Shown here in pieces: positions 44,260 through 52,897 of a stretch of DNA of 64,000 nucleotides (positions within the stretch are counted from its first letter, which is position 1; each line of letters begins with the position of its first letter). Source of the stretch: Frondihabitans peucedani (GTDB lineage Bacteria; Actinomycetota; Actinomycetes; Actinomycetales; Microbacteriaceae). The stretch is taken from NCBI RefSeq assembly GCF_039537585.1, contig NZ_BAABAU010000004.1:124001-188000 (forward strand). The letters run 5' to 3'. The notes under the pieces are model-generated. The model made no database searches and was not told where the DNA came from. It was given only the letters and a program-made list of their open reading frames with translations. The translations under genes were made by a program, and so were the position numbers.

Positions 44260-45318
44260 CTACCGCCAGACGACCTGCGGCCGCAGCAGCCGGTGGCGCG
44301 GGTCGCCGGGCGACGCGACGTCGCCGATGACCGGGCCGTCGTCCACCTCGTCGAGCAGGAGCTCGAGAGCGGCCGCGGCGACCTGCTCCAGCGGCTGCTC
44401 GACGCTCGGCAGGCCGACGGCGCTCGCCACCGGCGTGTTGTCGTAGCCGACGATCGGCACGGAGCCGCCGAGCACCATGAGGGCGCCGAGGGCGAGGGTG
44501 TCGCTGGCGCAGACCAGCCCGTCGAAGGCCGTGCCCCTGGCGACGAGAGCGCGCACGGCCTCGGAGGCGAGCGGCACGGCGTCCTCGCTGGTGACCTCGA
44601 GCGCGTCGAGCTCGACCTCGGAGAGGCCGCCGGGCACGGAGCTCATGGCCTCTCGCCAGCCGCGGCGCCGCTCGTCTCCGGTGCCCGACGGCGGCGGCCA
44701 GCCGAGGTAGGCCACGCGGCTCGCGCCGAGCTCGAGCACGGCGCGCGTGGCCTCGGCGAGGCCGTGCCGCCCATCGACGTCGACCCAGCGGTGGTCGGCG
44801 TCCGCCATGTCGGTGACGCCCCAGGGGCGTCCGAAGGTGACGAACGGGGCACCCGTGGCGATCAGCCACTCGATGCGGGGGTCGTCGTAGAAGGTCGAGG
44901 TGAGCAGGAACCCGTCGACGTCGGCCCCGTCGAGGAGCCGCTCGAACTGCTGGATCTCGTCGGCCGGATCGCGCGCCGTGAACAGCAGGATCCGCATCCT
45001 GCGCGCGTCGGCCTGCTCCGTCACGGCGTGCAGGAACCGGTCGAGCACCGACCCCGAGATGCCGTTCTGCACCGGGTCGAGGCGGATGCCGATGGTCGAG
45101 CTCTTGCGGGTCCGGAGCCGCCGCGCCGACGCGTGCGGGCGGTAGCCGAGCTCGGCGATCGCCCGCTCGACGCGCTCGCGGGTGGCGCCCTTGACGATGT
45201 CGGGGGCGTTCAGCACGTTCGACACGGTCTGGCGCGACACCCCGGCGAGCGCCGCGACGTCGTGCACCGTGGGCTGGCGCCCCGAGGCGCCCCGCCGGGC
45301 GAGGGACTCTGTCGACAC
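44260..45318 (-). CDS. LacI-family transcriptional repressor
   Basis: A 352-residue regulator. The HTH is PTVHDVAALAGVSRQTVSNV, followed by the hinge LGYRPHASARRLRTRKSSTIG, then a periplasmic-binding-protein-like sensor ending in the typical EQPLEQVAAAALELL. I chose GTG 45318 because GAGGAG is then seven bases upstream; a GTG at 45324 abuts it. It is divergent from a sugar importer whose leader has a TTTGATCGTTCAAA operator-like palindrome, so it most likely represses that importer in the absence of sugar. Confidence 0.87.
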   Translation of the reverse strand: MSTESLARRGASGRQPTVHDVAALAGVSRQTVSNVLNAPDIVKGATRERVERAIAELGYRPHASARRLRTRKSSTIGIRLDPVQNGISGSVLDRFLHAVTEQADARRMRILLFTARDPADEIQQFERLLDGADVDGFLLTSTFYDDPRIEWLIATGAPFVTFGRPWGVTDMADADHRWVDVDGRHGLAEATRAVLELGASRVAYLGWPPPSGTGDERRRGWREAMSSVPGGLSEVELDALEVTSEDAVPLASEAVRALVARGTAFDGLVCASDTLALGALMVLGGSVPIVGYDNTPVASAVGLPSVEQPLEQVAAAALELLLDEVDDGPVIGDVASPGDPRHRLLRPQVVWR

Positions 45319-45417
45319 GAGCACCTCCTCCGGGTCGGCTGCACGTCTTCCGTAGGGTACCCGAGCGCAGGATCCCGCCCTCCGTCAGCCGCCCGACGAA
45401 CCCCGCGGCCTCTCTGC

Positions 45418-45474
45418 TTGACACCCCGGACGGCGCCGACCTACAGTGACACCCAGAAACTTTGATCGTTCAAA
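45418..45474 (+). promoter_or_regulatory. promoter and LacI-type operator of the sugar-importer operon
   Basis: TTGACA (45418-45423) and TACAGT (45442-45447) are separated by 18 bases. TTTGATCGTTCAAA at 45461-45474 is a near-perfect palindrome (12 of 14 bases symmetric) of the kind bound by actinobacterial LacI-family repressors. It lies just downstream of the predicted start of transcription, where a bound repressor would block elongation. Confidence 0.6.
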
Positions 45475-45503
45475 TTCCCCAGTGTCGGGGCGAGGAGAAA
45501 CCC

Positions 45504-46769
45504 ATGCAAAGACGCACAACCCGCTTCCTGACCGTCGGCGCGCTCGCCGCGGTCACCGCCCTCGGGCTCACCGCCTGCGGCTCCGGCTTCTCGAGCTCGT
45601 CCGGCGGATCGTCGTCGTCGATCACGAAGGCGCTGACCTCGAGCGACAAGCCGCTCAGCGTCCTGATCGGCTCGAGCGGTCCCGCCGAGACGAAGGCCGT
45701 CACCTCCGCCGTGTCGAGCTGGTCGAGCTCGAGCGGAACCAAGGCGACCGTCACCGCCGCGTCCGACCTCAACCAGCAGCTCAGCCAGGGCTTCGCCTCC
45801 GGCAAGCCGGCCGACGTCTTCTACGTCTCGACCGACCAGCTCGCCGGCTACGCGAAGAACGGCAGCCTCCTGGCCTACGGCGACCGCCTGAAGAACAAGG
45901 GCGACTTCTTCCCGACCCTGGTCAAGAGCTTCACCGTCGACAAGACCTTCTACTGCGCCCCGAAGGACTTCTCGACCCTCGGCCTCATCATCAACACCGA
46001 CATGTGGAAGAAGGCCGGCCTCACCGACAGCGACGTCCCGACCACCTGGGCCCAGCTGAAGACCGTCGCCGCCAAGCTGACCACCGACGGACACGTCGGA
46101 CTCGCGCTCAGCCCGCAGTACGCCCGCGTCGGCGCCTTCATGGCGGAGGCCGGCGGCGCGCTCACGAACACCGCCGGCACGAAGGCGACCGTCGACTCGT
46201 CGGCGAACGTCAAGGGCCTCACCTACGTGCAGGACCTCCTGAAGTCGGGCGACGCGAAGTTCTCGAGCGACCTCGGCACCGGCTGGGGCGGCGAGTCGTT
46301 CGGCAAGGGCCAGGCGGCCATGACCGTCGAGGGCAACTGGATCACCGGTGCTCTCTCGAGCGACTACCCCGGCATCAAGTACAAGGTCGCCGAGATGCCT
46401 GCGGGCCCGGCCGGCAAGGGCACGCTCCAGTTCACCAACTGCTGGGGCATCGCGAAGGACAGCCCGAACCAGAAGGCCGCCCTCGCACTGGTCGAGAAGC
46501 TCACCTCGACCAACCAGCAGCTCACCTTCGCGAAGGACTTCGGCGTCATGCCGTCCGTGAAGTCGGCAGCCGACACCTGGAAGTCGGACAACCCCGACCT
46601 CGCCGCGTTCCTCGACTCGGCCTCCTTCGCCGAGGGCGTCCCCAACCAGGCCGGCTCGGCCGACGTGATCGCCGCACTCGACTCGAAGGTCGCAGGTCTC
46701 AAGAGCGCCGACCCGCAGGCGCTGCTGCAGACGACGCAGAAGCAGCTCGCAGCGGTCCTCGACAAGTGA
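45504..46769 (+). CDS. ABC transporter sugar-binding lipoprotein
   Basis: The 421-residue product has a lipoprotein signal peptide with lipobox LTAC near residues 22-25 and a Ser/Gly-rich linker. A type-1 extracellular solute-binding protein follows: FYVSTDQLAGYAKNGSL, TFYCAPKDFSTLGLIINTDM, and GKGQAAMTVEGNWITGAL. It should bind an oligosaccharide outside the membrane. ATG 45504 has the strong ribosome-binding site GAGGAG. It heads a three-gene importer operon; its stop overlaps the first permease (GTGA). Confidence 0.88.
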   Translation: MQRRTTRFLTVGALAAVTALGLTACGSGFSSSSGGSSSSITKALTSSDKPLSVLIGSSGPAETKAVTSAVSSWSSSSGTKATVTAASDLNQQLSQGFASGKPADVFYVSTDQLAGYAKNGSLLAYGDRLKNKGDFFPTLVKSFTVDKTFYCAPKDFSTLGLIINTDMWKKAGLTDSDVPTTWAQLKTVAAKLTTDGHVGLALSPQYARVGAFMAEAGGALTNTAGTKATVDSSANVKGLTYVQDLLKSGDAKFSSDLGTGWGGESFGKGQAAMTVEGNWITGALSSDYPGIKYKVAEMPAGPAGKGTLQFTNCWGIAKDSPNQKAALALVEKLTSTNQQLTFAKDFGVMPSVKSAADTWKSDNPDLAAFLDSASFAEGVPNQAGSADVIAALDSKVAGLKSADPQALLQTTQKQLAAVLDK

Positions 46770-47866
46770 GTGCCCGCAGGAAGAGCCCGGGGCGCCGCCA
46801 GGGAGCGGCGGGCTGGCTGTTCGTCTCCCCGACCATCGTCGTGCTCGGGCTCTTCCTGCTCGTGCCGGTGCTGATGGCCCTCTGGGTCAGCTTCTCCGAC
46901 TGGTCGGGGGTCGGCTCGCCGCTCGCCCCCGGCGTGAGGTTCATCGGCACGAGGAACTACCAGCAGCTCCTCTCCGGCGGCAGCCTCGCCGAGACGAACT
47001 TCGGCACCAGCCTCCGCAACAACGCCTGGTACGTCGTGTTCGTCGTGCCGATCCAGACCGCGGTGGCGCTGTTCCTCGCGGTCCTGGTCAACCGCTCGAT
47101 CCTGCGCGGTCGGGGCTTCTTCCGGACGGCGTTCTACTTCCCGTCGGTGACGAGCTCGGTCGCGATCACGGTGCTCTGGCTGTTCCTCTTCTCGACGACG
47201 GGCGCCGTCAACAAGGCGCTGTCGTTCCTCGGGATCAACGGACCGAACTGGTTCAACGACCCCGACGGCATCGTCCACCTCTTCCTGAGGCTGTTCGGCG
47301 TCCAGAACGGACCGGCCGTCCTCACCGACCACACCGCTCTCGGCATCCCGCTCTGGGAGTGGGTCGCCGGGCCGTCGGTCGCGATGAGCGCCTTCATCCT
47401 GATGGCGATCTTCACCACGAGCGGCACGTTCATGCTGCTGTTCATCGCCGCCCTGCAGAACCTCAGCGGCGAGGTGCAGGAGGCCGCGATGATGGACGGC
47501 GCGAACGGCTGGCAGCGCTTCTGGCAGATCACGCTGCCGCAGCTCCGCCCGACGCTCTTCACCGTGCTGACCCTCGGCCTCATCGGCACCTGGCAGGTCT
47601 TCGACCAGATCTACACCGGCACGAGGGGCGCCCCCGACAACACGACGGTGACTCCCTCCTACCTCTCCTACACGTCGGCCTTCGGCAGCCAGGAGTGGGG
47701 GCAGGGCGCCGCGATCGCCTTCATCCTGTTCGTGATCATCGTCGTCTTCACCATCGTTCAGCGCGTCGTGCTCCGCGAGCGCGCCGTGTCCAAGCGCCGC
47801 ATGCGCCTCTACGATCCTGCCGCCCGCGTCGGCACCGCCCGCACGACCTCGGAGGTCTCCCGATGA
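46766..47866 (+). CDS. ABC sugar-transporter permease 1
   Basis: A 366-residue permease of the MalF/UgpA type with six or more helices. LFVSPTIVVLGLFLLVPVLM opens helix 1, and the EAA loop reads EVQEAAMMDGANGWQRFWQITLPQLRP. It is longer than usual because of an insert between helices (INGPNWFNDPDG and following). GTG 46766 overlaps the binding-protein stop, and its own stop overlaps permease 2. No ATPase gene is nearby; a shared MsiK-type ATPase encoded elsewhere is likely. Confidence 0.88.
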   Translation: MSARRKSPGRRQGAAGWLFVSPTIVVLGLFLLVPVLMALWVSFSDWSGVGSPLAPGVRFIGTRNYQQLLSGGSLAETNFGTSLRNNAWYVVFVVPIQTAVALFLAVLVNRSILRGRGFFRTAFYFPSVTSSVAITVLWLFLFSTTGAVNKALSFLGINGPNWFNDPDGIVHLFLRLFGVQNGPAVLTDHTALGIPLWEWVAGPSVAMSAFILMAIFTTSGTFMLLFIAALQNLSGEVQEAAMMDGANGWQRFWQITLPQLRPTLFTVLTLGLIGTWQVFDQIYTGTRGAPDNTTVTPSYLSYTSAFGSQEWGQGAAIAFILFVIIVVFTIVQRVVLRERAVSKRRMRLYDPAARVGTARTTSEVSR

Positions 47867-48786
47867 CGGCCACACCCCTCGCCGACAGGATCGGCACCGG
47901 CGCCCCCGGCGCAGGCGACCCCGCACCCGCCGCCCCGACGCCCGGCGGCCGCACCCGCGGCCGCCTGCTGACCTCGGGGATCGTGCTCTACGTCGTCCTG
48001 ATCGTGATCGCGGTGGTCTACATCCTGCCGTTCCTGATCAACATCGCGACGGCGTTCAAGACCGAGCCGGACGCCACCGCGAACCCGCTGTCGCTGGTGC
48101 CGACGAACTGGACGATCGCCGCGTTCCAGACCCTGTTCGGCAACAGCGACTTCCCGACCTGGGTCAAGAACTCGTTCATCGTCGCCGTGTTCGTCACGGC
48201 CGGCCGCGTGTTCTTCGACTCGCTCGCCGGCTACGCGCTGGCCCGGCTCGACTTCCGCGGGCGGAACGTGATCTTCGCGCTCCTCATCGGCGTGATGGCC
48301 GTCCCCGGCGTCGTGCTGATGATCCCGAAGTTCCTGGTGCTGAACCAGCTCGGCATGTACGACTCCTACGCCGGCATGATCATCCCGCTCCTCGTCGACG
48401 CCGCGGGGGTGTTCATCATGAAGAACTTCTTCGAGTCGATCCCGAGGTCGGTCGAGGAGCAGGCGTCGATCGACGGGGCCGGAGTGTTCCGGGTCTTCTG
48501 GTCGATCGTGCTGCCGATGGCTCGGCCGGCTCTCGTGACGATCATCATCCTGTCGTTCCAGGGGTCGTGGAACGAGCTGCCGCACTTCATCATCTCGACG
48601 CAGTCGCCGAGCCTCACCACGCTGACGAAGGGCGTCGCGAGCCTCGCCTCGGGCCAGCTCTCCGCCGGCAACCAGTACCCGATCAAACTCGCCGCCGCCG
48701 CGATCATGACCATCCCGGTCGCCGTGATGTTCTTCGTGTTCCAGAAGCGGATCATGAACTCGAGCGACGGCGCCGTCAAGGAATGA
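47863..48786 (+). CDS. ABC sugar-transporter permease 2
   Basis: A 307-residue MalG/UgpE-type permease. After a Pro/Gly/Ala-rich N-terminus of about 35 residues, six helices follow, with the EAA loop SVEEQASIDGAGVFRVFWSIVLP and the ALARLDFRGRNVIF turn. ATG 47863 overlaps the permease 1 stop (ATGA). With permease 1 it forms the membrane channel of the sugar importer; the glycosidase encoded 43 bases downstream suggests an alpha-glucan-type or related oligosaccharide. Confidence 0.88.
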   Translation: MTATPLADRIGTGAPGAGDPAPAAPTPGGRTRGRLLTSGIVLYVVLIVIAVVYILPFLINIATAFKTEPDATANPLSLVPTNWTIAAFQTLFGNSDFPTWVKNSFIVAVFVTAGRVFFDSLAGYALARLDFRGRNVIFALLIGVMAVPGVVLMIPKFLVLNQLGMYDSYAGMIIPLLVDAAGVFIMKNFFESIPRSVEEQASIDGAGVFRVFWSIVLPMARPALVTIIILSFQGSWNELPHFIISTQSPSLTTLTKGVASLASGQLSAGNQYPIKLAAAAIMTIPVAVMFFVFQKRIMNSSDGAVKE

Positions 48787-48829
48787 CCGTTCCACCGCCC
48801 ATCCGACGACTCGACCAGGAGCCGAACCC

Positions 48830-50755
48830 ATGACCGACACCCTCACCCACACGGCGCTCCAGCCGTTCCTCGACGCCGAGACGGTCGTGCTCCGCGCGCC
48901 GGTCCAGGCCTGGTCGGGCGCGGACGGCGCCATGGGCGCGGCACCGATCCACGGCGTCTACCTCGGCGACGTCCGCGTCCTGGCCGGGCTCCGCCTCGAG
49001 GTCGGCGGCGACGTCCCCGAGCCAATCGCGACCGTGCCCGTCGGCGCCTCGGCGGTCCGCTTCGAGTCGCTGCTCCGCGGCCTCGACGACCCCGGCGCCG
49101 ATCCCGACGTCCGCGCGAGCCTCGCCCGGGTCACGGCCACGACCGGCATCCACGAGCGGCTGACCCTGACGTCGAGGCTCGACCGGGTCGTGACGACCGA
49201 GGTGCGGATGCGCCTGGTGCCCGACGCCACGACGATGGAGCGCATCAAGGCGGGACTGCCGCCCGAGAGCGTCCCGCAGAGCACCGTCGCCGCAGGATCC
49301 GCCACCTGGCACGGCGAGGGGGCCCACGTCGCGCTCGACGGCCGCGGCGCCTCCCTCGAGCCCGACGGTGGAGGTCTCACGCTGACCTGGACCGTCGCGA
49401 TCCCGGCCGGGGAGTCGGTCACGGTGGGATTCGACCTCCGGGCCTACGTCGACACCGCCGTGGTCGCGGGAGTCCGCGCGCCCGCCCGCTGGGGCGCCCT
49501 CGATCCTGCGCCCTCCGACGACCGGCTCGCCCGCTGGCTCACGCGCGCCCTCGACGACCTCGAGGCACTGCGCCTCACCACGACGGAGGCCCCCGACGAC
49601 GTGTTCCTCGCCGCCGGAGCACCCTGGTTCTTCACGCTGTTCGGCCGCGACTCGCTCTGGGCCGCGCGGTTCCTGCTGCCCGTCGACGACGGCCTGCTGC
49701 TGGCCTCGGGGACCCTCCGGGTGCTGGCCGGCCTGCAGGGGTCCGCCCGGGTCGCGTCGACCGCCGAGCAGCCCGGCAAGATCATGCACGAGCTGCGATC
49801 GCAGACGCTGACCCTCGAGAGCTCGGGCATCAGCCTGCCGCCCCTCTACTTCGGCACCGTCGACGCCACCGCCCTGTGGATCTGCCTCCTGCACGACGCC
49901 TGGACCTGGGGCCTGCCCGACGAGCAGGTCGAAGCACTGCTCCCCCACCTCGTGCGGGCGCTGGAGTGGATGCGCGACTTCGGCGACAGCGACGGCGACG
50001 GGCTCCTCGAGTACGTCGACGAGACCGGTCACGGCCTGTCGAACCAGGGCTGGAAGGACTCCGGCGACAGCGTCCAGTGGCGCGACGGCACGCTCGCCGA
50101 GGGGCCCATCGCCCTCGTGGAGGTCCAGGCCTACGCGTACGAGGCGGCCGTGCACGGTGCCGACCTCCTCGACCGGTTCAGCGGCGCAGGATCGGGCGAC
50201 CCCTGGCGTCAGTGGGCCGCCCGCCTCCGCACCCGCTTCCACGAGTCGTTCTGGATCTCCTCGCCCGACGGCGACTACCCGGCGATCGCCCTCGACCGCG
50301 ACAAGCGGCCCGTCGACACGGTGACGAGCAACCTCGGCCACGTCCTCGGCACCGGACTGCTCTCGGCCGAGCAGGCCGCACTCGTCGCCCGCCGGCTCGT
50401 GTCGCCCGAGCTCGCGTCGGGATTCGGGCTCCGGACGATGTCGACCGACTCCGCCGGCTACTGGCCGCTGAGCTACCACGGCGGCAGTGTCTGGACGCAC
50501 GACACCGCGATCGCCGTGTCCGGGCTCGCGCGCGACGGGTTCACCGCCGAGGCAGCGTCGCTCGCCGAGGGGCTGCTCGCCGCGGCTCCGTCGTTCGACT
50601 ACCGGATGCCGGAGCTGCACTCCGGCGACGACGCCCGCGAGGTGCCGCGCCCGGTGCCGTACCCGGCCGCGTGCCGGCCGCAGGCGTGGTCGGCGGCGGC
50701 GTCGGTGGCCGTGTGGCAGGCGCTGCACGGGGTACGGGCGCCGCGCTCGCGCTGA
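48830..50755 (+). CDS. glycogen-debranching-type glycosidase (amylo-alpha-1,6-glucosidase-like)
   Basis: A 641-residue cytosolic enzyme. The N-terminal beta domain (residues 5-210) has APIHGVYLGDVRVLAGLRLE, typical of the GDE_N_bis family. The C-terminal (alpha/alpha)6 barrel has APWFFTLFGRDSLWAARFLL, EQPGKIMHELR, NQGWKDSGDSVQWRDG and DYPAIALDRDK, with acidic residues in the usual catalytic loops. It probably hydrolyses the oligosaccharide brought in by the importer upstream; the exact linkage is inferred. ATG 48830 lies 43 bases after permease 2. The Arg-rich C-terminal end is not conserved-looking. Confidence 0.82.
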   Translation: MTDTLTHTALQPFLDAETVVLRAPVQAWSGADGAMGAAPIHGVYLGDVRVLAGLRLEVGGDVPEPIATVPVGASAVRFESLLRGLDDPGADPDVRASLARVTATTGIHERLTLTSRLDRVVTTEVRMRLVPDATTMERIKAGLPPESVPQSTVAAGSATWHGEGAHVALDGRGASLEPDGGGLTLTWTVAIPAGESVTVGFDLRAYVDTAVVAGVRAPARWGALDPAPSDDRLARWLTRALDDLEALRLTTTEAPDDVFLAAGAPWFFTLFGRDSLWAARFLLPVDDGLLLASGTLRVLAGLQGSARVASTAEQPGKIMHELRSQTLTLESSGISLPPLYFGTVDATALWICLLHDAWTWGLPDEQVEALLPHLVRALEWMRDFGDSDGDGLLEYVDETGHGLSNQGWKDSGDSVQWRDGTLAEGPIALVEVQAYAYEAAVHGADLLDRFSGAGSGDPWRQWAARLRTRFHESFWISSPDGDYPAIALDRDKRPVDTVTSNLGHVLGTGLLSAEQAALVARRLVSPELASGFGLRTMSTDSAGYWPLSYHGGSVWTHDTAIAVSGLARDGFTAEAASLAEGLLAAAPSFDYRMPELHSGDDAREVPRPVPYPAACRPQAWSAAASVAVWQALHGVRAPRSR

Positions 50756-50815
50756 CTGGTGCTGTGGCTGGGCTGGTGCTGGTGCTGCTGGGGCTGGGGC
50801 CGGGGCGCTACGGCG

Positions 50816-52015
50816 TCACGCGTCGGCCGCGGCATCGCGCCGCGGCGCGGTGCCGCTGCCGCCACGCGGCGCCGTGGCGGCAGCAGCCGCGCGCCCCGGG
50901 CTCGTCGACAGCGCGAGCAGCACCTGCCGGGCGATCACCCGCCCCGCCCGGTTCGCGCCGATGGTCGACGCCTGCGGCCCGTAGCCGGCGAAGTACAGCC
51001 GGGGGTCGGCCTGCGACGCGCCCCGGGAGACGACGACCCCGCCCTCGCGGCTGCGGAGGCCGAGAGGCGCCAGGTGCCGCAGCTCGGGGCGGAAGCCGGT
51101 CGCCCAGATGATCGCGTCCGCGTGCTGGAACGAGCCGTCGGCGAAGCGCACGCCCTCCGGCTCGATCGAGGCGAACATCGGGCGGTCGACGAGGACGCCC
51201 CGGTCGATCCCGGCGCGGTTCCGGCGGGTCAGCGGCACCCCGGTGCCGCTCACGATGCTCGGCAGGGCCAGGCCCGCTCTCGCCGCCTCATCCTGCTCGG
51301 CGACGGCGGCTGCACCCATCTCGATGCCGAGCTCCTGCTGGTCGAACCAGTCGACCGGACGACGAGTCGCCCACGTCGTGCGAGCGCCGACCCGCTCGAG
51401 CTCGAGCAGGAAGCCGATGGCGCTGGTCCCGCCGCCGACCACGACGACATCCTGCCCCTCGAACTCGCTCGCGTCGGTGTACTCCGCGGTCGTGACCTGA
51501 CGGCCGGCGAAGGAGTCGCGCCCGGGGTACCAGGGGCGGAACGGCGAGCCCCAGGTGCCCGTCGCGTTGACGACGATCTCGGTGTCGAGGAACCTCGGGG
51601 CGCCGCCGCCGTCGAGGTAGCGGACGGTGAGGCCGTGATCCTGCCCCTCCTCGACGCCCCGGACGTCGCTCGGGCGCCGGACGCGGAGGTCGTAGAAGCG
51701 CTCGTAGCGGTCGTAGTAGTCGGACACCACGTCTCGAGCCGGCGCGGTCCTGTCGGCCGTCTCGAAGCTGAGGCCGAGGTCGGCCATGCCGGGGAGGTCG
51801 TTCACCCGGTGGGCGGTGCCGAGCCGCAGCGCGCGCCAACGGAACTGCCAGGCGCCGCCGGTCGACGGACCCCGGTCGAGGACGACGAAGTCGGACCCCG
51901 GCGAGAGGCCGAGACGCCTCAGGTAGTAGGCGACGGAGAGGCCGGCCTGCCCTGCTCCGATGACCACGACGCGGGTGCGCTCGACCGTCTCGCGCACCTC
52001 CGAAGCGACTGCCAT
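50816..52015 (-). CDS. flavin-containing monooxygenase (class B, CzcO-like)
   Basis: A 399-residue two-dinucleotide-domain flavoprotein. The FAD site VVVIGAGQAGLSVAYYLRRL is near residue 12, GGAWQFRWRALRLGTAHRVN follows, and the NADPH site VVVVGGGTSAIGFLLELERV is in the middle. The ATGF motif appears as IIWATGFRPEL. It should add oxygen to a nitrogen- or sulfur-containing compound or a ketone. I chose ATG 52015 over the longer ORF start because the FAD motif then falls at its usual distance. The last 30 residues are a low-complexity Ala/Pro/Arg tail encoded by a GC-rich repeat-like stretch. Confidence 0.83.
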   Translation of the reverse strand: MAVASEVRETVERTRVVVIGAGQAGLSVAYYLRRLGLSPGSDFVVLDRGPSTGGAWQFRWRALRLGTAHRVNDLPGMADLGLSFETADRTAPARDVVSDYYDRYERFYDLRVRRPSDVRGVEEGQDHGLTVRYLDGGGAPRFLDTEIVVNATGTWGSPFRPWYPGRDSFAGRQVTTAEYTDASEFEGQDVVVVGGGTSAIGFLLELERVGARTTWATRRPVDWFDQQELGIEMGAAAVAEQDEAARAGLALPSIVSGTGVPLTRRNRAGIDRGVLVDRPMFASIEPEGVRFADGSFQHADAIIWATGFRPELRHLAPLGLRSREGGVVVSRGASQADPRLYFAGYGPQASTIGANRAGRVIARQVLLALSTSPGRAAAAATAPRGGSGTAPRRDAAADA

Positions 52016-52127
52016 GGACCCATTCTGGCCGGGTCGCGCCCCTGAGTCAGGCGGCAGGGGCACATGCTAAGGTTGCGTCTAGTTTTGCACCATTTACCTG
52101 TCGGTAGCTCTCGGAGAACGACGTCGG

Positions 52128-52147
52128 CGCCAGCGCATTCGCTGGCG
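52128..52147 (+). promoter_or_regulatory. perfect hairpin in the DUF3073 leader
   Basis: CGCCAGCG (52128-52135) pairs with CGCTGGCG (52140-52147) over the loop CATT. It lies 38 bases before ATG 52186, in the leader of the DUF3073 gene. The less GC-rich stretch at about 52060-52100 upstream probably holds the promoter. Confidence 0.45.
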
Positions 52148-52185
52148 GTCCGTCGCCCGGGGCCAGAATCACGAGGGGGTCTCGC

Positions 52186-52410
52186 ATGGGGCGCGGCCGT
52201 CAAAAAGCTAAGCACACCAAGGTAGCCCGAGAGCTGAAGTACTTCAGCCCGGACACCAACTACGGCGCGCTCGAAAAAGAGCTGTCCACTCCTCACACCG
52301 ACGACCCGTACGTCGACAAGTGGGCCGACGAGGTCGAAGAAGACGACGAGTACGTCGACACGTACGCCGACGACTACTCGGCGGAGCACGACCAGAACAA
52401 GTCCGCCTAG
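52186..52410 (+). CDS. DUF3073 protein
   Basis: A 74-residue protein that starts MGRGRQKAKHTKVARELKYF, the conserved N-terminus of DUF3073, a small family found throughout Actinobacteria, usually near purM/purF. The N-terminal 20 residues are basic and the C-terminal half is very acidic (DEVEEDDEYVDTYADDY). Nothing firm is known of its role; the charge split suggests nucleic-acid or ribosome binding. A hairpin precedes it and another follows. Confidence 0.9.
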   Translation: MGRGRQKAKHTKVARELKYFSPDTNYGALEKELSTPHTDDPYVDKWADEVEEDDEYVDTYADDYSAEHDQNKSA

Positions 52411-52417
52411 CGCGGGT

Positions 52418-52440
52418 CTGCGCTGGTTCGGACCGCGCAG
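52418..52440 (+). terminator. terminator-like hairpin after the DUF3073 gene
   Basis: CTGCGC and GGT (52418-52427, with one bulged base) pair with ACC and GCGCAG (52432-52440) over a four-base loop, eight bases after the stop codon. The region to 52523 also has three loose copies of GCGCAGGCTC-like sequence and no ORF. Confidence 0.4.
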
Positions 52441-52523
52441 GCTCAAACGGCGCGAGATCGATCTGCGCAGGCTCGAGTCTTTCCGGCGCGCAGTACCACG
52501 CGCGCGCTCGCAGCGGCGCGGGC

Positions 52524-52715
52524 TCAGTGGAACAGCTGGACCACCGCGGGCATGACAGCGACGACGACGACCAGGACGCCTGCGACAGCGGTGACGGCCG
52601 CCGTGCGACGACCGCCGGTGATGGCGGTGAACGGCTCGGCGTGGGCGTCCGGCTCCTCGACGGTGCGGACGGTGACCTCGTGGTCGCGGACGGTGATGGT
52701 GCGCGTGATAGACAT
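52524..52715 (-). CDS. 63-residue single-span membrane protein
   Basis: No family is recognised. ATG 52715 with GAGGGG upstream gives MSITRTITVRDHEVTVRTVE, a short beta-like cytoplasmic part, then a single hydrophobic helix (TAAVTAVAGVLVVVVAVMPAVVQL) reaching the C-terminus. It stands alone between the convergent DUF3073 gene and the purM gene. Confidence 0.55.
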   Translation of the reverse strand: MSITRTITVRDHEVTVRTVEEPDAHAEPFTAITGGRRTAAVTAVAGVLVVVVAVMPAVVQLFH

Positions 52716-52897
52716 TGGGGCCCCTCGGGATGACGGCGGCTCTGCCGTGCCCGCTCGACGATGAGCGGCGCTCAATGCTAAACCCGCGGAGGCGGTTTTG
52801 TCCCGCCTAATGCCGACACGGCTGTTCCCCCCGCATACCCCGGTGCGTCCCCCTCGCTGTGGCGGGGTACGCCGCCATCGCGCGGCCCGCGAAGCGA

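Noticed and set aside
50816-50900. GC-rich palindromic stretch at the end of the monooxygenase gene as a mobile repeat
   Set aside because: It resembles the GCC/GCG-rich stretch near 9400 only in composition; it is read as the Ala/Pro/Arg tail of the protein.
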